Part shown: positions 8,053-16,462 of the stretch, piece after piece | How the letters are laid out: every line of letters starts with the position of its first letter | Position numbering within the stretch: position 1 is the first letter of the stretch | Origin: Rhizobacter sp. | GTDB taxonomy: Bacteria > Pseudomonadota > Gammaproteobacteria > Burkholderiales > Burkholderiaceae_C | Direction: 5' to 3' | NCBI GenBank assembly: GCA_025361845.1 | Contig: JANYJL010000239.1 | Coordinates: forward strand, 1-54,183 | DNA length: 54,183 nt | Notes under the pieces: generated by a model | The model's database searches: none | What the model was told of the DNA's origin: nothing | What the model saw: the letters and a program-made list of their open reading frames with translations, nothing else | Program-made: the position numbers and the translations under genes

Positions 8053-8078
8053 AGCCGTTCCCCTCGGTGGGAACGGCT
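8053..8078. promoter_or_regulatory. Second perfect inverted repeat, 10-bp arms
   Basis: AGCCGTTCCC (8053-8062) and GGGAACGGCT (8069-8078) are perfectly complementary with a 6-nt centre. It begins 4 bp after the 17-bp palindrome, 120 bp upstream of the sugar-binding protein gene. It could be a second operator or an RNA hairpin in the leader. Confidence 0.6.
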
Positions 8079-8197
8079 CCTATCCTTGCTCGGCGTGCAG
8101 TGACAAGGCTGCTTCGCAACAAGACCCAACGAACGTGCTTTGCCGGCGGCGCGTTGTCGGGCTTCACCCCAAACCTACTACGATGGACGAGACAATC

Positions 8198-9328
8198 ATG
8201 AAACGTGTCTTCGCTTTGGTCGGCGCTGCCCTCGCCGTTTTTTCCGCAGCTGCGGTTCACGCCGAAGAGTACAAGGGTGCGCCCCGCACCTTCCTGTACA
8301 ACCCGGCACTCGAGGTGTGCTTCAAGGACACCACGCAGTTCAAGAAGAACGGGCCCTACACGATCGGCTTCTCGAATGCCGGCCTCGGCGATTCGTGGCG
8401 GGTCGTGATGCTGCATTCGATCGAGCGTGCCGCCGCCGAAAACAAGGCGAGCATCAAGCAACTGCTGATCACCGACGCCGGGCACGACGACGGCAAGCAG
8501 ATCGCCGACATCCAGGACCTGATCTCGCGAGGTGTCGACCTGCTTATCGTCAGCGCCAACACCCAGAAGGCGCTCGACCCGGTCGTGACCCGTGCGATGC
8601 AGAAAGGCATCCCGGTGGTGATGGTCGACCGGCGCATCGCGTCGGACAACTTCGTGACCTTCGTGACCGCCTCCGACGCCATGATGGGTCGCCTCTGGGC
8701 GCAGTGGATCGTCGAACGCCTGAACGGCACCGGCAACGTCATCATCCTGGCGGGCCAGGCCGGATCGAGCCCGAGTGAGAACCGCATCAAGTCGGCCCGG
8801 CAGGTGTTCGCTCAGTACCCGGGCATCAAGATCCTCGACACGGTGTATTCGGACTGGAGCCCCGTCAAGGGCAAGCAGGTGATGCAGGCCGCGATCAGCA
8901 AGTACGGCAAGAGCATCAACGCGGTCTGGTCCGCGCACGGCCTGCAGGTGGCCGGCTCGATCGAGGCGTTCATCGAGGCCGGCTTCAAGGACGGCGAGAT
9001 CCCGATGCACACCACCGCCGACCTGAACGGCCCGCTGCAACTGGCGCTGCAACACAACATCCCGATGCTCGAGATCGGCTACCCGCCGGCGATGGGCGGG
9101 GTGGCAGTCAACGCCGCACTGCAGGTGCTCAAGGGCGCGCCGGTGCCTTGCCTCTACGAGATCAATGCGCAGATCGCGACGACTGACGGTAAGGGCACGG
9201 CATCCGTCCGTCCCGACCTGTCCTTCAAGGATCTGGTGGTTCCGAACGGCCCCGCCAACCTGCTCGTGACGGGCGGCATGGGCAAGGACTACAACCCGAC
9301 GACGTACAAGGTCGACTATCCGAAGTGA
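8198..9328 (+). CDS. Ribose-type (RbsB family) sugar ABC transporter substrate-binding protein
   Basis: A 376-residue periplasmic protein. The start at 8198 is chosen because MKRVFALVGAALAVFSAAAV is a signal peptide and GGACGAG lies upstream; an ATG at 8183 is the alternative. The mature protein has the type I binding-protein pattern: YTIGFSNAGLGDSWRVVMLH, DIQDLISRGVDLLIVSANTQ, IPVVMVDRRI and VIILAGQAGSSPSENRIKSA. This family binds sugars, polyols and cyclitols. First gene of the plus-strand run; the ATPase follows after 86 bp. That the ligand is a polyol or cyclitol feeding the downstream enzymes is inferred from context. Confidence 0.88.
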   Translation: MKRVFALVGAALAVFSAAAVHAEEYKGAPRTFLYNPALEVCFKDTTQFKKNGPYTIGFSNAGLGDSWRVVMLHSIERAAAENKASIKQLLITDAGHDDGKQIADIQDLISRGVDLLIVSANTQKALDPVVTRAMQKGIPVVMVDRRIASDNFVTFVTASDAMMGRLWAQWIVERLNGTGNVIILAGQAGSSPSENRIKSARQVFAQYPGIKILDTVYSDWSPVKGKQVMQAAISKYGKSINAVWSAHGLQVAGSIEAFIEAGFKDGEIPMHTTADLNGPLQLALQHNIPMLEIGYPPAMGGVAVNAALQVLKGAPVPCLYEINAQIATTDGKGTASVRPDLSFKDLVVPNGPANLLVTGGMGKDYNPTTYKVDYPK

Positions 9329-9414
9329 TGGCTGGGGCCGCCGCGCGCCTGATCGGCCGTGGCGGACCCCTGTGAACGCGTGATGACGGGAACGGACTTC
9401 TTCAGGGGAACGGT

Positions 9415-10923
9415 GTGCTTGAGCTGGTGGACATCAGAAAGAGCTTCGGCGGGATCGATGTTCTCAAGGGCATCTCGCTGAAGGCCGAGGCTGGCCGGAT
9501 CCACGCCCTCGTCGGCGAAAACGGCGCTGGCAAGTCGACGCTGATCAAGGTGACGGCGGGTGTCGTTCAGCCCGATGGCGGCAACATCCGCTTCGACGGC
9601 GCCGAACGCCGCTGGCGCTCGCCCGGCGAGGCCAAGTCCTGCGGCATCCATGTCATCTACCAGGAGTTCGTTCAGTTCCCTGACCTCAGCGTGGCCGAGA
9701 ACATCTTCCTCGGCGACAAACGCCTGAGCCCGTTCGGCCTGCTCAATCGCCGTGCGATGCTGCAGCAGGCGCGCGAGCTGCTCGCCAAGCTCGGCGTGGA
9801 CATCGATCCTTCGGTCCTGGTCGGCGAGCTGTCGGTGGCCGACCAGCAGATGGTCGAGATCGCGAAGGCGCTTTCCCACGAGGTGAAGCTGCTGATCCTC
9901 GACGAGCCCACGGCGGTGATCTCGGGGCGCGAAGCCGAGCTGCTGTTCGTCAAGCTGCGCCAGTTGCGTGATGAGGGCGTGGCGATCATCTACGTCTCGC
10001 ATCGCCTCGAGGAGATCTTCGAACTGTGCGACGACGTCACCGTCATCAAGGACGGCGAGCCGATCGGAACGCGCCTCGTCTGTGAAGTCGACCAGCCGCG
10101 CCTGGTCAGCATGATGGTGGGCCGCCGGCTTGCCGATCTGTACCCGCCGCGTCGTCGTTTCGACACACCGCCTGCGACCGTGTTGACGGCATCCGACATC
10201 TCGTCGGGCGCTCGGGTCAAGGGTTGCAGCCTCCAGTTGCGCCAGGGGGAAATCACCGCACTGGCGGGAATGATCGGGTCCGGCCGCACCGAACTGGCGA
10301 TGGCGCTGTTCGGCGGGTTGCCGCTCGATGGCGGGTGGGTCGAGATCGACGGAACGCGCTTCCACCGCATGACCCCGGCCAAGGCGATAGCACTCGGCAT
10401 CGGTCTGCTCACCGAGGACCGGAAGAACGAAGGCCTGGCGATGCAGCTCGATGTGGCGGCGAATGTCACGGCCGCCAGCCTCGGCGAGGTGACACGACAC
10501 GGGCTGCTCGACAAGGCCGCCGAGGCCCGCATCGCCGAGACCGCGATTGCCGACTACCGCATCGCCTGCCGTGGCCCTTCGATGCCGGTGGCGCAGATGT
10601 CGGGCGGCAACCAGCAGAAAGTGCTGCTGGCGCGCTGGGCCCGCAAGGCGCGTCGGGTGCTGATCCTCGACGAACCGACCCGCGGCGTCGACGTTGGCGC
10701 CAAGGCCGACATCTATCGAATGATGCAGGAGGCGGCCAACCGGGGCCTCGCCATCCTGATGATCAGCTCCGAGTTGCCCGAGGTGGTGGGCATGGCCGAT
10801 CGGGTGGTCGTGATGCGGGACGGCCTCATCGCCGGCGAGTTGCAGGGCGCCGACATTCATGAACATTCGATCATGACCCTCGCGACCCGGGCGCACGACG
10901 CCGGGCTGAAGGTGGCGGCATGA
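9415..10923 (+). CDS. Sugar ABC transporter ATPase, RbsA/XylG type with two ABC domains
   Basis: A 502-residue protein starting at GTG 9415 with AGGGGA upstream. Two nucleotide-binding domains are present. The first has Walker A GENGAGKST, a degenerate signature LSVADQQMVEIAKAL and Walker B LLILDEPTAV. The second has a degenerate Walker A region IGSGRTELAMALFG, signature MSGGNQQKVLLARW and Walker B VLILDEPTRGVDVG. This asymmetry is normal for RbsA, MglA and XylG. It overlaps the following permease by 4 bp. It energises the two permeases encoded next. Confidence 0.93.
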   Translation: MLELVDIRKSFGGIDVLKGISLKAEAGRIHALVGENGAGKSTLIKVTAGVVQPDGGNIRFDGAERRWRSPGEAKSCGIHVIYQEFVQFPDLSVAENIFLGDKRLSPFGLLNRRAMLQQARELLAKLGVDIDPSVLVGELSVADQQMVEIAKALSHEVKLLILDEPTAVISGREAELLFVKLRQLRDEGVAIIYVSHRLEEIFELCDDVTVIKDGEPIGTRLVCEVDQPRLVSMMVGRRLADLYPPRRRFDTPPATVLTASDISSGARVKGCSLQLRQGEITALAGMIGSGRTELAMALFGGLPLDGGWVEIDGTRFHRMTPAKAIALGIGLLTEDRKNEGLAMQLDVAANVTAASLGEVTRHGLLDKAAEARIAETAIADYRIACRGPSMPVAQMSGGNQQKVLLARWARKARRVLILDEPTRGVDVGAKADIYRMMQEAANRGLAILMISSELPEVVGMADRVVVMRDGLIAGELQGADIHEHSIMTLATRAHDAGLKVAA

Positions 10924-11918
10924 CGGCGGCCACCTTGAATCCCGCGGCGGTGAAGGCCGGCTCCAAGGGCTTGCGCCGGCCGGCCTGGCTCCAGGGCCAT
11001 GAGCGCCTCGCAACCGTCGTGGTGCTGCTGTTGGCGCTGCTGGTAGTGGGTGCTCTGGTCAGCGACCGCTTTCGCAGCCTCGGCAACCTGCAGAACGTCT
11101 ACGAACAATCGGTCGGCCTGGCCCTGGTCAGCCTCGGGCAGACGGTCGTGATCCTCACCGGCGGCATCGATCTGTCGGTCGGATCGCTGATCAGCCTGCT
11201 GTCGGTGCTGACCTCGGGCCTGATCGACGGCCACCCGGAGCGGATCAGCGGTGTCGTCGCCGGCATCCTGTTGCTCGGCCTGGTCGTGGGCGGCCTGAAC
11301 GGCCTGCTGACGATCTGGCTCGGCGTGCACCCCTTGATCGTGACGCTGGGCACAGGCGCGGCGCTGCAAGGGCTGACCCTGCTCTACAGCAGCGACTCGG
11401 CCGGCTCGGTGCCACCGAGTTTCGAATTCTTCGCCTACGGCCGCGTGCTCGGAATGCCCGCCGGGGCGACGTTGACGCTGCTCGTCTTCTTCATGGTGGC
11501 CTTCCTGCTGCGCGGCACCCGCCACGGGCGTTATGTCTTCGCCGTCGGCGGCGACCCGAACGCGGCCACCTTGCTGGGCCTGCCCACGCGCCGCGTGCTC
11601 ATCAGCGTCTACGCCTTCTCGGGGCTGTGCGCGGCCACCACGGCGCTCTACGTGGTCAGCCGGTTCGGCGTGGGCCAGCCCTACACCGGGGCCAATTACA
11701 CACTCGCGTCGATCACCCCCGTCGTGATCGGCGGAACGATGTTGGCCGGCGGCAAGGGGGGTGTGATGGGCACGCTGCTGGGCGTCTACCTGATGGCCTT
11801 GTTGAACAACCTGCTCAACTTCCTGGACATCTCCAGCCACTACCAGCTCGTGATCCAGGGTGTCATCGTCATCGTCGCGGTGTCTGCATTCACCGGCCGG
11901 CGCGCACGCCGCTCCTGA
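10920..11918 (+). CDS. Sugar ABC transporter permease 1, RbsC type
   Basis: A 332-residue inner-membrane permease of the ribose/xylose/galactose branch. It contains the family marker LTGGIDLSVGSLISL, followed by many hydrophobic helices and the conserved FAVGGDPNAATLLGLPTRR loop and GGTMLAGGKGGVMGTLLG near the C-terminus. The ATG overlaps the ATPase stop (ATGA). It is followed by a second, different RbsC-like permease, so the importer probably uses a heterodimeric channel. Confidence 0.92.
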   Translation: MTAATLNPAAVKAGSKGLRRPAWLQGHERLATVVVLLLALLVVGALVSDRFRSLGNLQNVYEQSVGLALVSLGQTVVILTGGIDLSVGSLISLLSVLTSGLIDGHPERISGVVAGILLLGLVVGGLNGLLTIWLGVHPLIVTLGTGAALQGLTLLYSSDSAGSVPPSFEFFAYGRVLGMPAGATLTLLVFFMVAFLLRGTRHGRYVFAVGGDPNAATLLGLPTRRVLISVYAFSGLCAATTALYVVSRFGVGQPYTGANYTLASITPVVIGGTMLAGGKGGVMGTLLGVYLMALLNNLLNFLDISSHYQLVIQGVIVIVAVSAFTGRRARRS

Positions 11919-11929
11919 AGAGGTTGCTC

Positions 11930-12919
11930 GTGGACTCCACCCTCACCGCCACCACCATGCGTTCCCAAGTGTCACCCGTTCCTGCTCGTGGGCCTGCCTT
12001 GTGGCGTGACCATGCCGGGGTCTGGGTCGCCGTCGTGCTGCTGGTCGTCGCCGGCATCGCGGCCCCCTCGCTCTTCAAGGCTGGCAACCTGGCCAACATG
12101 GCGCTGCAGTTCGCACCGCTCGGGATCGTCGTCGTCGGCCAGATGCTGGTGATCCTGGTGCGCGGGCTCGATCTCTCGGTGAGTTCCGTGATGGCAACGT
12201 CCGCGGTGATGGCCACCGCCTTCTCCGGCCGCGACGCCGACCTGGTGTGGATCGTTCCGCTGGCGATTGGCCTGGGAGCCGCGGTCGGTGCGACCAATGG
12301 CCTGCTCGTCACCAAGCGCCACGTGAGCCCTTTCCTGGCGACGCTGGCCACGATGATCGTGCTGCAAGGCGCACGCAATGCGTGGACCCAGGGCGCACCC
12401 TCGGGCAATGTGCCGCCGATGTTGCGGGCGCTGGGCGCGGGCATGACGGCGGGCATTCCCAACAACGCCGTTGCGCTGCTCGTGATCGCTGCATTGACTT
12501 TCGTGCTGCTGCATCGGTCGACCTTTGGCCGGCGTGTCTACCTCGTGGGCGGCAGCCCCAGCGCCGCGCGTCTCGTCGGCATCGCGGTGGACCGCGTCAC
12601 GATCACGTCCTACGTGCTGTCCGGTGTCTTTGCGGCGATTGCCGGGCTCGTGCTGGCGGGTTATGTGAGCGTGGTCGACAACTGGGTCGGCAAGAACTTC
12701 GAGCTGGATTCGATCGTCGCCGCGGTGATGGGCGGCATCGCTCTCTCGGGCGGCAAGGGCGGCGTCGGCGGTGCGTTGATGGGTGCGGCCATCCTGGTCG
12801 TGCTGTCGAACGCCGTTGTCATCGTCGGCCTGCCCATCCATGTGCAGTTGGTGATGAAGGGTTTCATCATCGTGCTGGCCGCCGCGCTCTATGCCGCCAA
12901 GTCGAGGCGAGCGCGCTGA
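11930..12919 (+). CDS. Sugar ABC transporter permease 2, RbsC type
   Basis: A 329-residue RbsC-like permease, with LVRGLDLSVSSVMA, YLVGGSPSAARLVGI and GGIALSGGKGGVGGALMG, closely parallel to permease 1 but divergent in sequence. I prefer the GTG at 11930 because AGAGG lies six bases upstream; an ATG at 11957 is also possible. Eleven bases separate it from permease 1. Two paired permeases with one double ATPase is a known arrangement in this transporter class. Confidence 0.9.
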   Translation: MDSTLTATTMRSQVSPVPARGPALWRDHAGVWVAVVLLVVAGIAAPSLFKAGNLANMALQFAPLGIVVVGQMLVILVRGLDLSVSSVMATSAVMATAFSGRDADLVWIVPLAIGLGAAVGATNGLLVTKRHVSPFLATLATMIVLQGARNAWTQGAPSGNVPPMLRALGAGMTAGIPNNAVALLVIAALTFVLLHRSTFGRRVYLVGGSPSAARLVGIAVDRVTITSYVLSGVFAAIAGLVLAGYVSVVDNWVGKNFELDSIVAAVMGGIALSGGKGGVGGALMGAAILVVLSNAVVIVGLPIHVQLVMKGFIIVLAAALYAAKSRRAR

Positions 12920-12964
12920 CGCTCGCCCATCTGCATCCGCACCCACATCCATCAGGAGACAGCC

Positions 12965-14035
12965 ATGAAAGCAGTCCGATTCCACGGGCAGAAGGACATC
13001 CGCGTCGAGGAGGTCACCGGTCCCCAGGCGCCACTCGCCGCAGACGACGTGCTGATCAAGCCGCTGGTCTGCGGCATCTGCGGCACCGACCTCCACGAGT
13101 ACGTGTCCGGCGCCATCGTCACGCCGACGACGCCGCACGTCTACACCGGAGCGACCAACCCGCAGATCCTCGGCCACGAGTTCTCGGCGTTGGTGCTCGA
13201 TGTCGGGCGCGACATCAAGCATGTGCACGCCGGCGACCGCATCTCGGTGCAACCCTTGATCTCGCCGCGCAACGACTACTTCGGCCGCCGCGGCCTGTTC
13301 CATCTGAGCCCCTGCATGGCCTGCGTGGGCCTGTCCTGGGCCTGGGGCGGCCTGGGCCAACAGGCGGTGGTCAAGGGCTACAACGCCGTGTCGGTGTCGA
13401 AGAAGGTCAGCGACGTGCAGGCCGCGCTCATCGAGCCCGCGGCGGTGGCCGTGTACGCGCTGGACCGGGGGCGCGTGACGATCGGCTCGACCGTGCTGAT
13501 CTCCGGCATGGGGCCGATCGGGGCGCTGGCCCTGCTCGGCGCCAAGGCCGCTGGTGCCAGCAAGATCTTCGTCTCCGAGATCAATCCGAACCGGCTCGCC
13601 AAGGCGCGTGAGTTGGTGCCCGACTGCATCACGGTCAACCCGCGCACCACGAATCTGCTCGAGTTCATCCAGGACCAGACCGAAGAGGGCGTTGGCGTCG
13701 ACACCGCGATCGAATGCGGTGGCGCCGAAGCCTCGCTGAACGCCTGTGTCGACGTGGTGCGCCGCCAAGGTGTCGTCGTGCAGGCCGGCCTGCACTCGAA
13801 GCCCGCCACCGTCGACGCGATGAAATGGGCCTTGAAGGACATCACCATCGAAGCCACCTGGTGCTACCCGACCCAGAGCTGGCCGCGCGTCGCTTCGATG
13901 ATCGAGAGCGGCATCTTCCCGGTCGAGAAGGTCGTGACCGCGCAGATCTCGATGGACGACGTCGTTGCGAAGGGGTTCGAAGCGCTGCTCGATCCCACGG
14001 GCAACCAGATGAAGGTTCTCGTCAACGTCAACTGA
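12965..14035 (+). CDS. Zinc-dependent alcohol dehydrogenase (butanediol/polyol dehydrogenase-like) lacking structural-zinc cysteines
   Basis: A 356-residue MDR-family dehydrogenase. Catalytic zinc ligands look intact: C39 in CGICGTDLHEY, H71/E72 in LGHEFS and E157 in IEPAAVAVYAL. The NAD(P) fold is ISGMGPIGALALLGAKAAGA. The structural-zinc loop, normally with four cysteines, reads SPRNDYFGRRGLFHLSPC, so the canonical cysteines are absent. Related enzymes oxidise 2,3-butanediol, threonine or polyols. A GGAGA site sits before ATG 12965, 45 bp after the permease. In context it is the best candidate for the first oxidation of the imported polyol. Substrate not determined. Confidence 0.85.
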   Translation: MKAVRFHGQKDIRVEEVTGPQAPLAADDVLIKPLVCGICGTDLHEYVSGAIVTPTTPHVYTGATNPQILGHEFSALVLDVGRDIKHVHAGDRISVQPLISPRNDYFGRRGLFHLSPCMACVGLSWAWGGLGQQAVVKGYNAVSVSKKVSDVQAALIEPAAVAVYALDRGRVTIGSTVLISGMGPIGALALLGAKAAGASKIFVSEINPNRLAKARELVPDCITVNPRTTNLLEFIQDQTEEGVGVDTAIECGGAEASLNACVDVVRRQGVVVQAGLHSKPATVDAMKWALKDITIEATWCYPTQSWPRVASMIESGIFPVEKVVTAQISMDDVVAKGFEALLDPTGNQMKVLVNVN

Positions 14036-14078
14036 GCCGCCGCGGCGGTCTCGATTCAACCCTCACGCGGAAGCCCTC

Positions 14079-14366
14079 ATGCACTTCATCGTCCACTGCG
14101 TCGACCACGACGACGCCCTCCCCCTTCGGCTGACGAACTACGAAGCCCACAAGGCCTACCTGGCGCAGGCCCGGGTCAAGACCGTCATTTCCGGGCCGCT
14201 GACGGCGGACGACGGCGTGACGATGAAGGGCAGTTGTTTCCTGCTCGAAGCCGACAGCAAGGACGAGGTGCTGGCCTTCCACCACAACGACCCCTTCTTC
14301 CACGCTGGCGTGTGGCGCGACGTGTCGATTCATCCCTTTCTCAAGCGCGTCGACAACCGCGTCTGA
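14079..14366 (+). CDS. YciI-family protein (TftG-like candidate lyase)
   Basis: A 95-residue single-domain protein of the YciI dimeric alpha/beta-barrel family. It starts MHFIVHCVDHDDALPLR, followed by the typical ISGPLTADDG, GSCFLLEADSKDEVLAFHHNDPF and the end VSIHPFLKRV. The His-Asp pair near the N-terminus (H10 with D9/D11/D12) and the HHNDPF segment are where catalytic residues lie in characterised members. TftG of the 2,4,5-T pathway, a member of this family, removes HCl from chlorohydroxyquinol and also sits with hydroxyquinol genes. A similar elimination is possible here, but this is inference. It lies 43 bp after the dehydrogenase gene. Confidence 0.8.
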   Translation: MHFIVHCVDHDDALPLRLTNYEAHKAYLAQARVKTVISGPLTADDGVTMKGSCFLLEADSKDEVLAFHHNDPFFHAGVWRDVSIHPFLKRVDNRV

Positions 14367-14394
14367 CCGCATTGCCCAACACGAGGGCGCCGCC

Positions 14395-15480
14395 ATGGCG
14401 TTCAGCAGCATGCCCCAAGAAAATCACGCGCTCGTCATCGGCCACACCGGCATCGCCGGCGGCAACCTGGCCGCCCATCTGACGAGCCTCGGCAACTGGA
14501 AGGTCACGGGTCTGGCGCGCCACACCGCGGCCGCACTCCCGGGCGTCGTGCCGATCGCCGCCGACCTGCTGGACCGCGACGCGACCCTCGCCGCGCTGCA
14601 ATCGGTCGACCCGACGCATGTGTTCTTCAGCACCTGGACACGGCGCGACACCGAGGCCGAGAACGTCGTCGCAAACGGGGCCATGCTGGCCAACACGCTC
14701 GATGGATTGGCGGGCGCGCGTTCGCTGAAACACGTGGCCCTGGTCACCGGCACCAAGCACTACCTGGGCCCGTTCGAGGCGTATGGAACGTCGAAGCCCG
14801 ACACACCCTTCGTCGAGGACCGCCCGCGCCTGCCCGGCGAGAACTTCTATTACACGCAGGAAGACATCCTGTTCGATCGCGCTGCGGCGCGCGGTTACGG
14901 CTGGAGCGTGCATCGGCCGCACACGATCATCGGGTACGCGCTCGGCAACGCGATGAACATGGGCGTCACGCTGGCGGTCTACGCATCGATCTGCAAGGAG
15001 ACGGGCCGGCCCTTCATCTTCCCCGGCTCGCGCCAGCAGTACGAGGCCGTGACCGACATGACCGACGCGCAAGTTCTCGCGCGCCACTTGACCTGGGCCG
15101 GCACCCACGCGGAAGGTCGCAACCAGGCCTTCAACGTCGTCAACGGTGATGTCTTCCGGTGGCGGCAGATGTGGACCGTGCTGGCCGCGGAGTTCGGCGT
15201 CGTCAACGGCGGATTGCCCAGCCAACCGATGCCCCTGGCGCAACAGATGGTGGACAGCACCGCGGTCTGGGACGCGATGGTCAACAAGTACGACTTGCAG
15301 CCGAATCGCCTCGACCGCCTGGCCTCGTGGTGGCACACCGACGGCGACCTGGGTCGCGAGGTCGAGTGCTTCAACAGCATGGCGAAGAGCCGCCTGGCAG
15401 GCTTCAACGAGTACCGCGACACGGCGCAAGCCTTTCGCGACCTGTTCGCGAGGCTGCGTGCCGAACGGATCATTCCCTGA
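14395..15480 (+). CDS. PRISE-type SDR (progesterone 5-beta-reductase / iridoid synthase-like)
   Basis: A 361-residue atypical extended short-chain dehydrogenase. The cofactor motif is VIGHTGIAGGN (13-23). PRISE signatures are TGTKHYLGPFE with K121 and ENFYYTQEDIL with Y152/Y153, in place of the usual YxxxK. Family members reduce the C=C bond of enones with NADPH; many bacterial ones are uncharacterised. ATG 14395 has GAGGG six bases upstream. It lies 28 bp after the YciI gene in the same run. It could reduce an unsaturated ketone intermediate, or run the reverse reaction during ring aromatisation. The specific reaction is unknown. Confidence 0.8.
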   Translation: MAFSSMPQENHALVIGHTGIAGGNLAAHLTSLGNWKVTGLARHTAAALPGVVPIAADLLDRDATLAALQSVDPTHVFFSTWTRRDTEAENVVANGAMLANTLDGLAGARSLKHVALVTGTKHYLGPFEAYGTSKPDTPFVEDRPRLPGENFYYTQEDILFDRAAARGYGWSVHRPHTIIGYALGNAMNMGVTLAVYASICKETGRPFIFPGSRQQYEAVTDMTDAQVLARHLTWAGTHAEGRNQAFNVVNGDVFRWRQMWTVLAAEFGVVNGGLPSQPMPLAQQMVDSTAVWDAMVNKYDLQPNRLDRLASWWHTDGDLGREVECFNSMAKSRLAGFNEYRDTAQAFRDLFARLRAERIIP

Positions 15481-15561
15481 CGCTGAGCGCGGCAGGCTCC
15501 TTCTCCCCCACCACCCTCGCGCTCGGCCGGACCGCCGCAGCGCGCATCGAGGTCTCTCAGC

Positions 15562-16446
15562 ATGGACAGCCAGATCGGATTTCTCGGGCTCGGAAAAATG
15601 GGCCTGCCCATGGCACGCCATCTTCAGGCCCACGGCCACGCGGTCGTCTGCTTCGACCCGCTGCAAGACCGCGCCGACGCAGCGCGCGCGGCCGGGCTGA
15701 CGGTGGCCGCCTCGGCCGCGGAACTGATGGCCGGCTGCGGCACCATCGTCTCGTCGCTGCCCAACGATGCGGCCCTGGAGATGACGGCCGAAGCTGTCGC
15801 ACAACATGCCGTGCGCGGTGCGGTCTATCTCGACACCAGCACGGTTTCGATGGAAGCGTCGGGCCGCGTGGCGGAGCGGCTGTCGGGCGCTGGTGTCACC
15901 TACCTGCGCTGCACGGTCTCGGGCAACAGCCACATGGCCGAAGCGGCCCAGCTGACGGTGATGGTCTCCGGTGACCGCACTGCGTTCGACCAGGCCGGCA
16001 CCCTGTTCAGTTGCTGGGGGCCGACGAGTTTCTACCTGGGGAGCGGCGAGCAGGCACGTCTGATGAAACTCGTCATCAACCTCATGATCATGCTGACCTC
16101 GGGCATGCTGGCGGAAGCCCTGACCCTGGGCCAGAAGGGTGGCCTCGCCTGGGCCGACATGTGGCAGGTGATCACCTCCAGCGCCGTCGCCTCGCCGATC
16201 GTCAAGGCCAAGGCCGGCCCCTTGGGGCGTCGCGATTTCAGCCCGACCTTCACGGTCGAGCAGATGCGCAAGGACGTGGGCCTGATCCTGAGCGCGGGGT
16301 CTTCATTGAACGTCCCGCTGGGCCTCACCGCGCTGACGGCGCAATGGCTCGCCAGCGCATCGGCTCAGGGTGGCACTGAAGACGACTACGCCTACATCAT
16401 CAAGGTCGTCGAGCAGGCAGCTGCGCTCGACGTCACGACGCCCTGA
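15562..16446 (+). CDS. HIBADH-family NAD(P)-dependent dehydrogenase
   Basis: A 294-residue beta-hydroxyacid dehydrogenase-type protein. N-terminal cofactor motif GFLGLGKMGLPMARHL (6-21), a helix-rich C-terminal domain and catalytic K169 with N173 in RLMKLVINLM. The substrate loop, usually DAPVSGG, reads RCTVSGNSHMAEA (117-128), so carboxylate or substrate recognition may differ from 3-hydroxyisobutyrate or tartronate semialdehyde enzymes. The gene lies 81 bp downstream of the SDR gene and 16 bp before the maleylacetate reductase gene. Role in the pathway is unknown; oxidation or reduction of a ring or side-chain hydroxyl is plausible. Confidence 0.82.
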   Translation: MDSQIGFLGLGKMGLPMARHLQAHGHAVVCFDPLQDRADAARAAGLTVAASAAELMAGCGTIVSSLPNDAALEMTAEAVAQHAVRGAVYLDTSTVSMEASGRVAERLSGAGVTYLRCTVSGNSHMAEAAQLTVMVSGDRTAFDQAGTLFSCWGPTSFYLGSGEQARLMKLVINLMIMLTSGMLAEALTLGQKGGLAWADMWQVITSSAVASPIVKAKAGPLGRRDFSPTFTVEQMRKDVGLILSAGSSLNVPLGLTALTAQWLASASAQGGTEDDYAYIIKVVEQAAALDVTTP

Positions 16447-16462
16447 CCCAGTCGCCTCATTC

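Noticed and set aside
11972-14059. Minus-strand open frame of 695 codons
   Set aside because: It lies antisense to the second permease and the alcohol dehydrogenase, is His/Gln/Asp/Arg-rich with no domain, and is a by-product of high GC.
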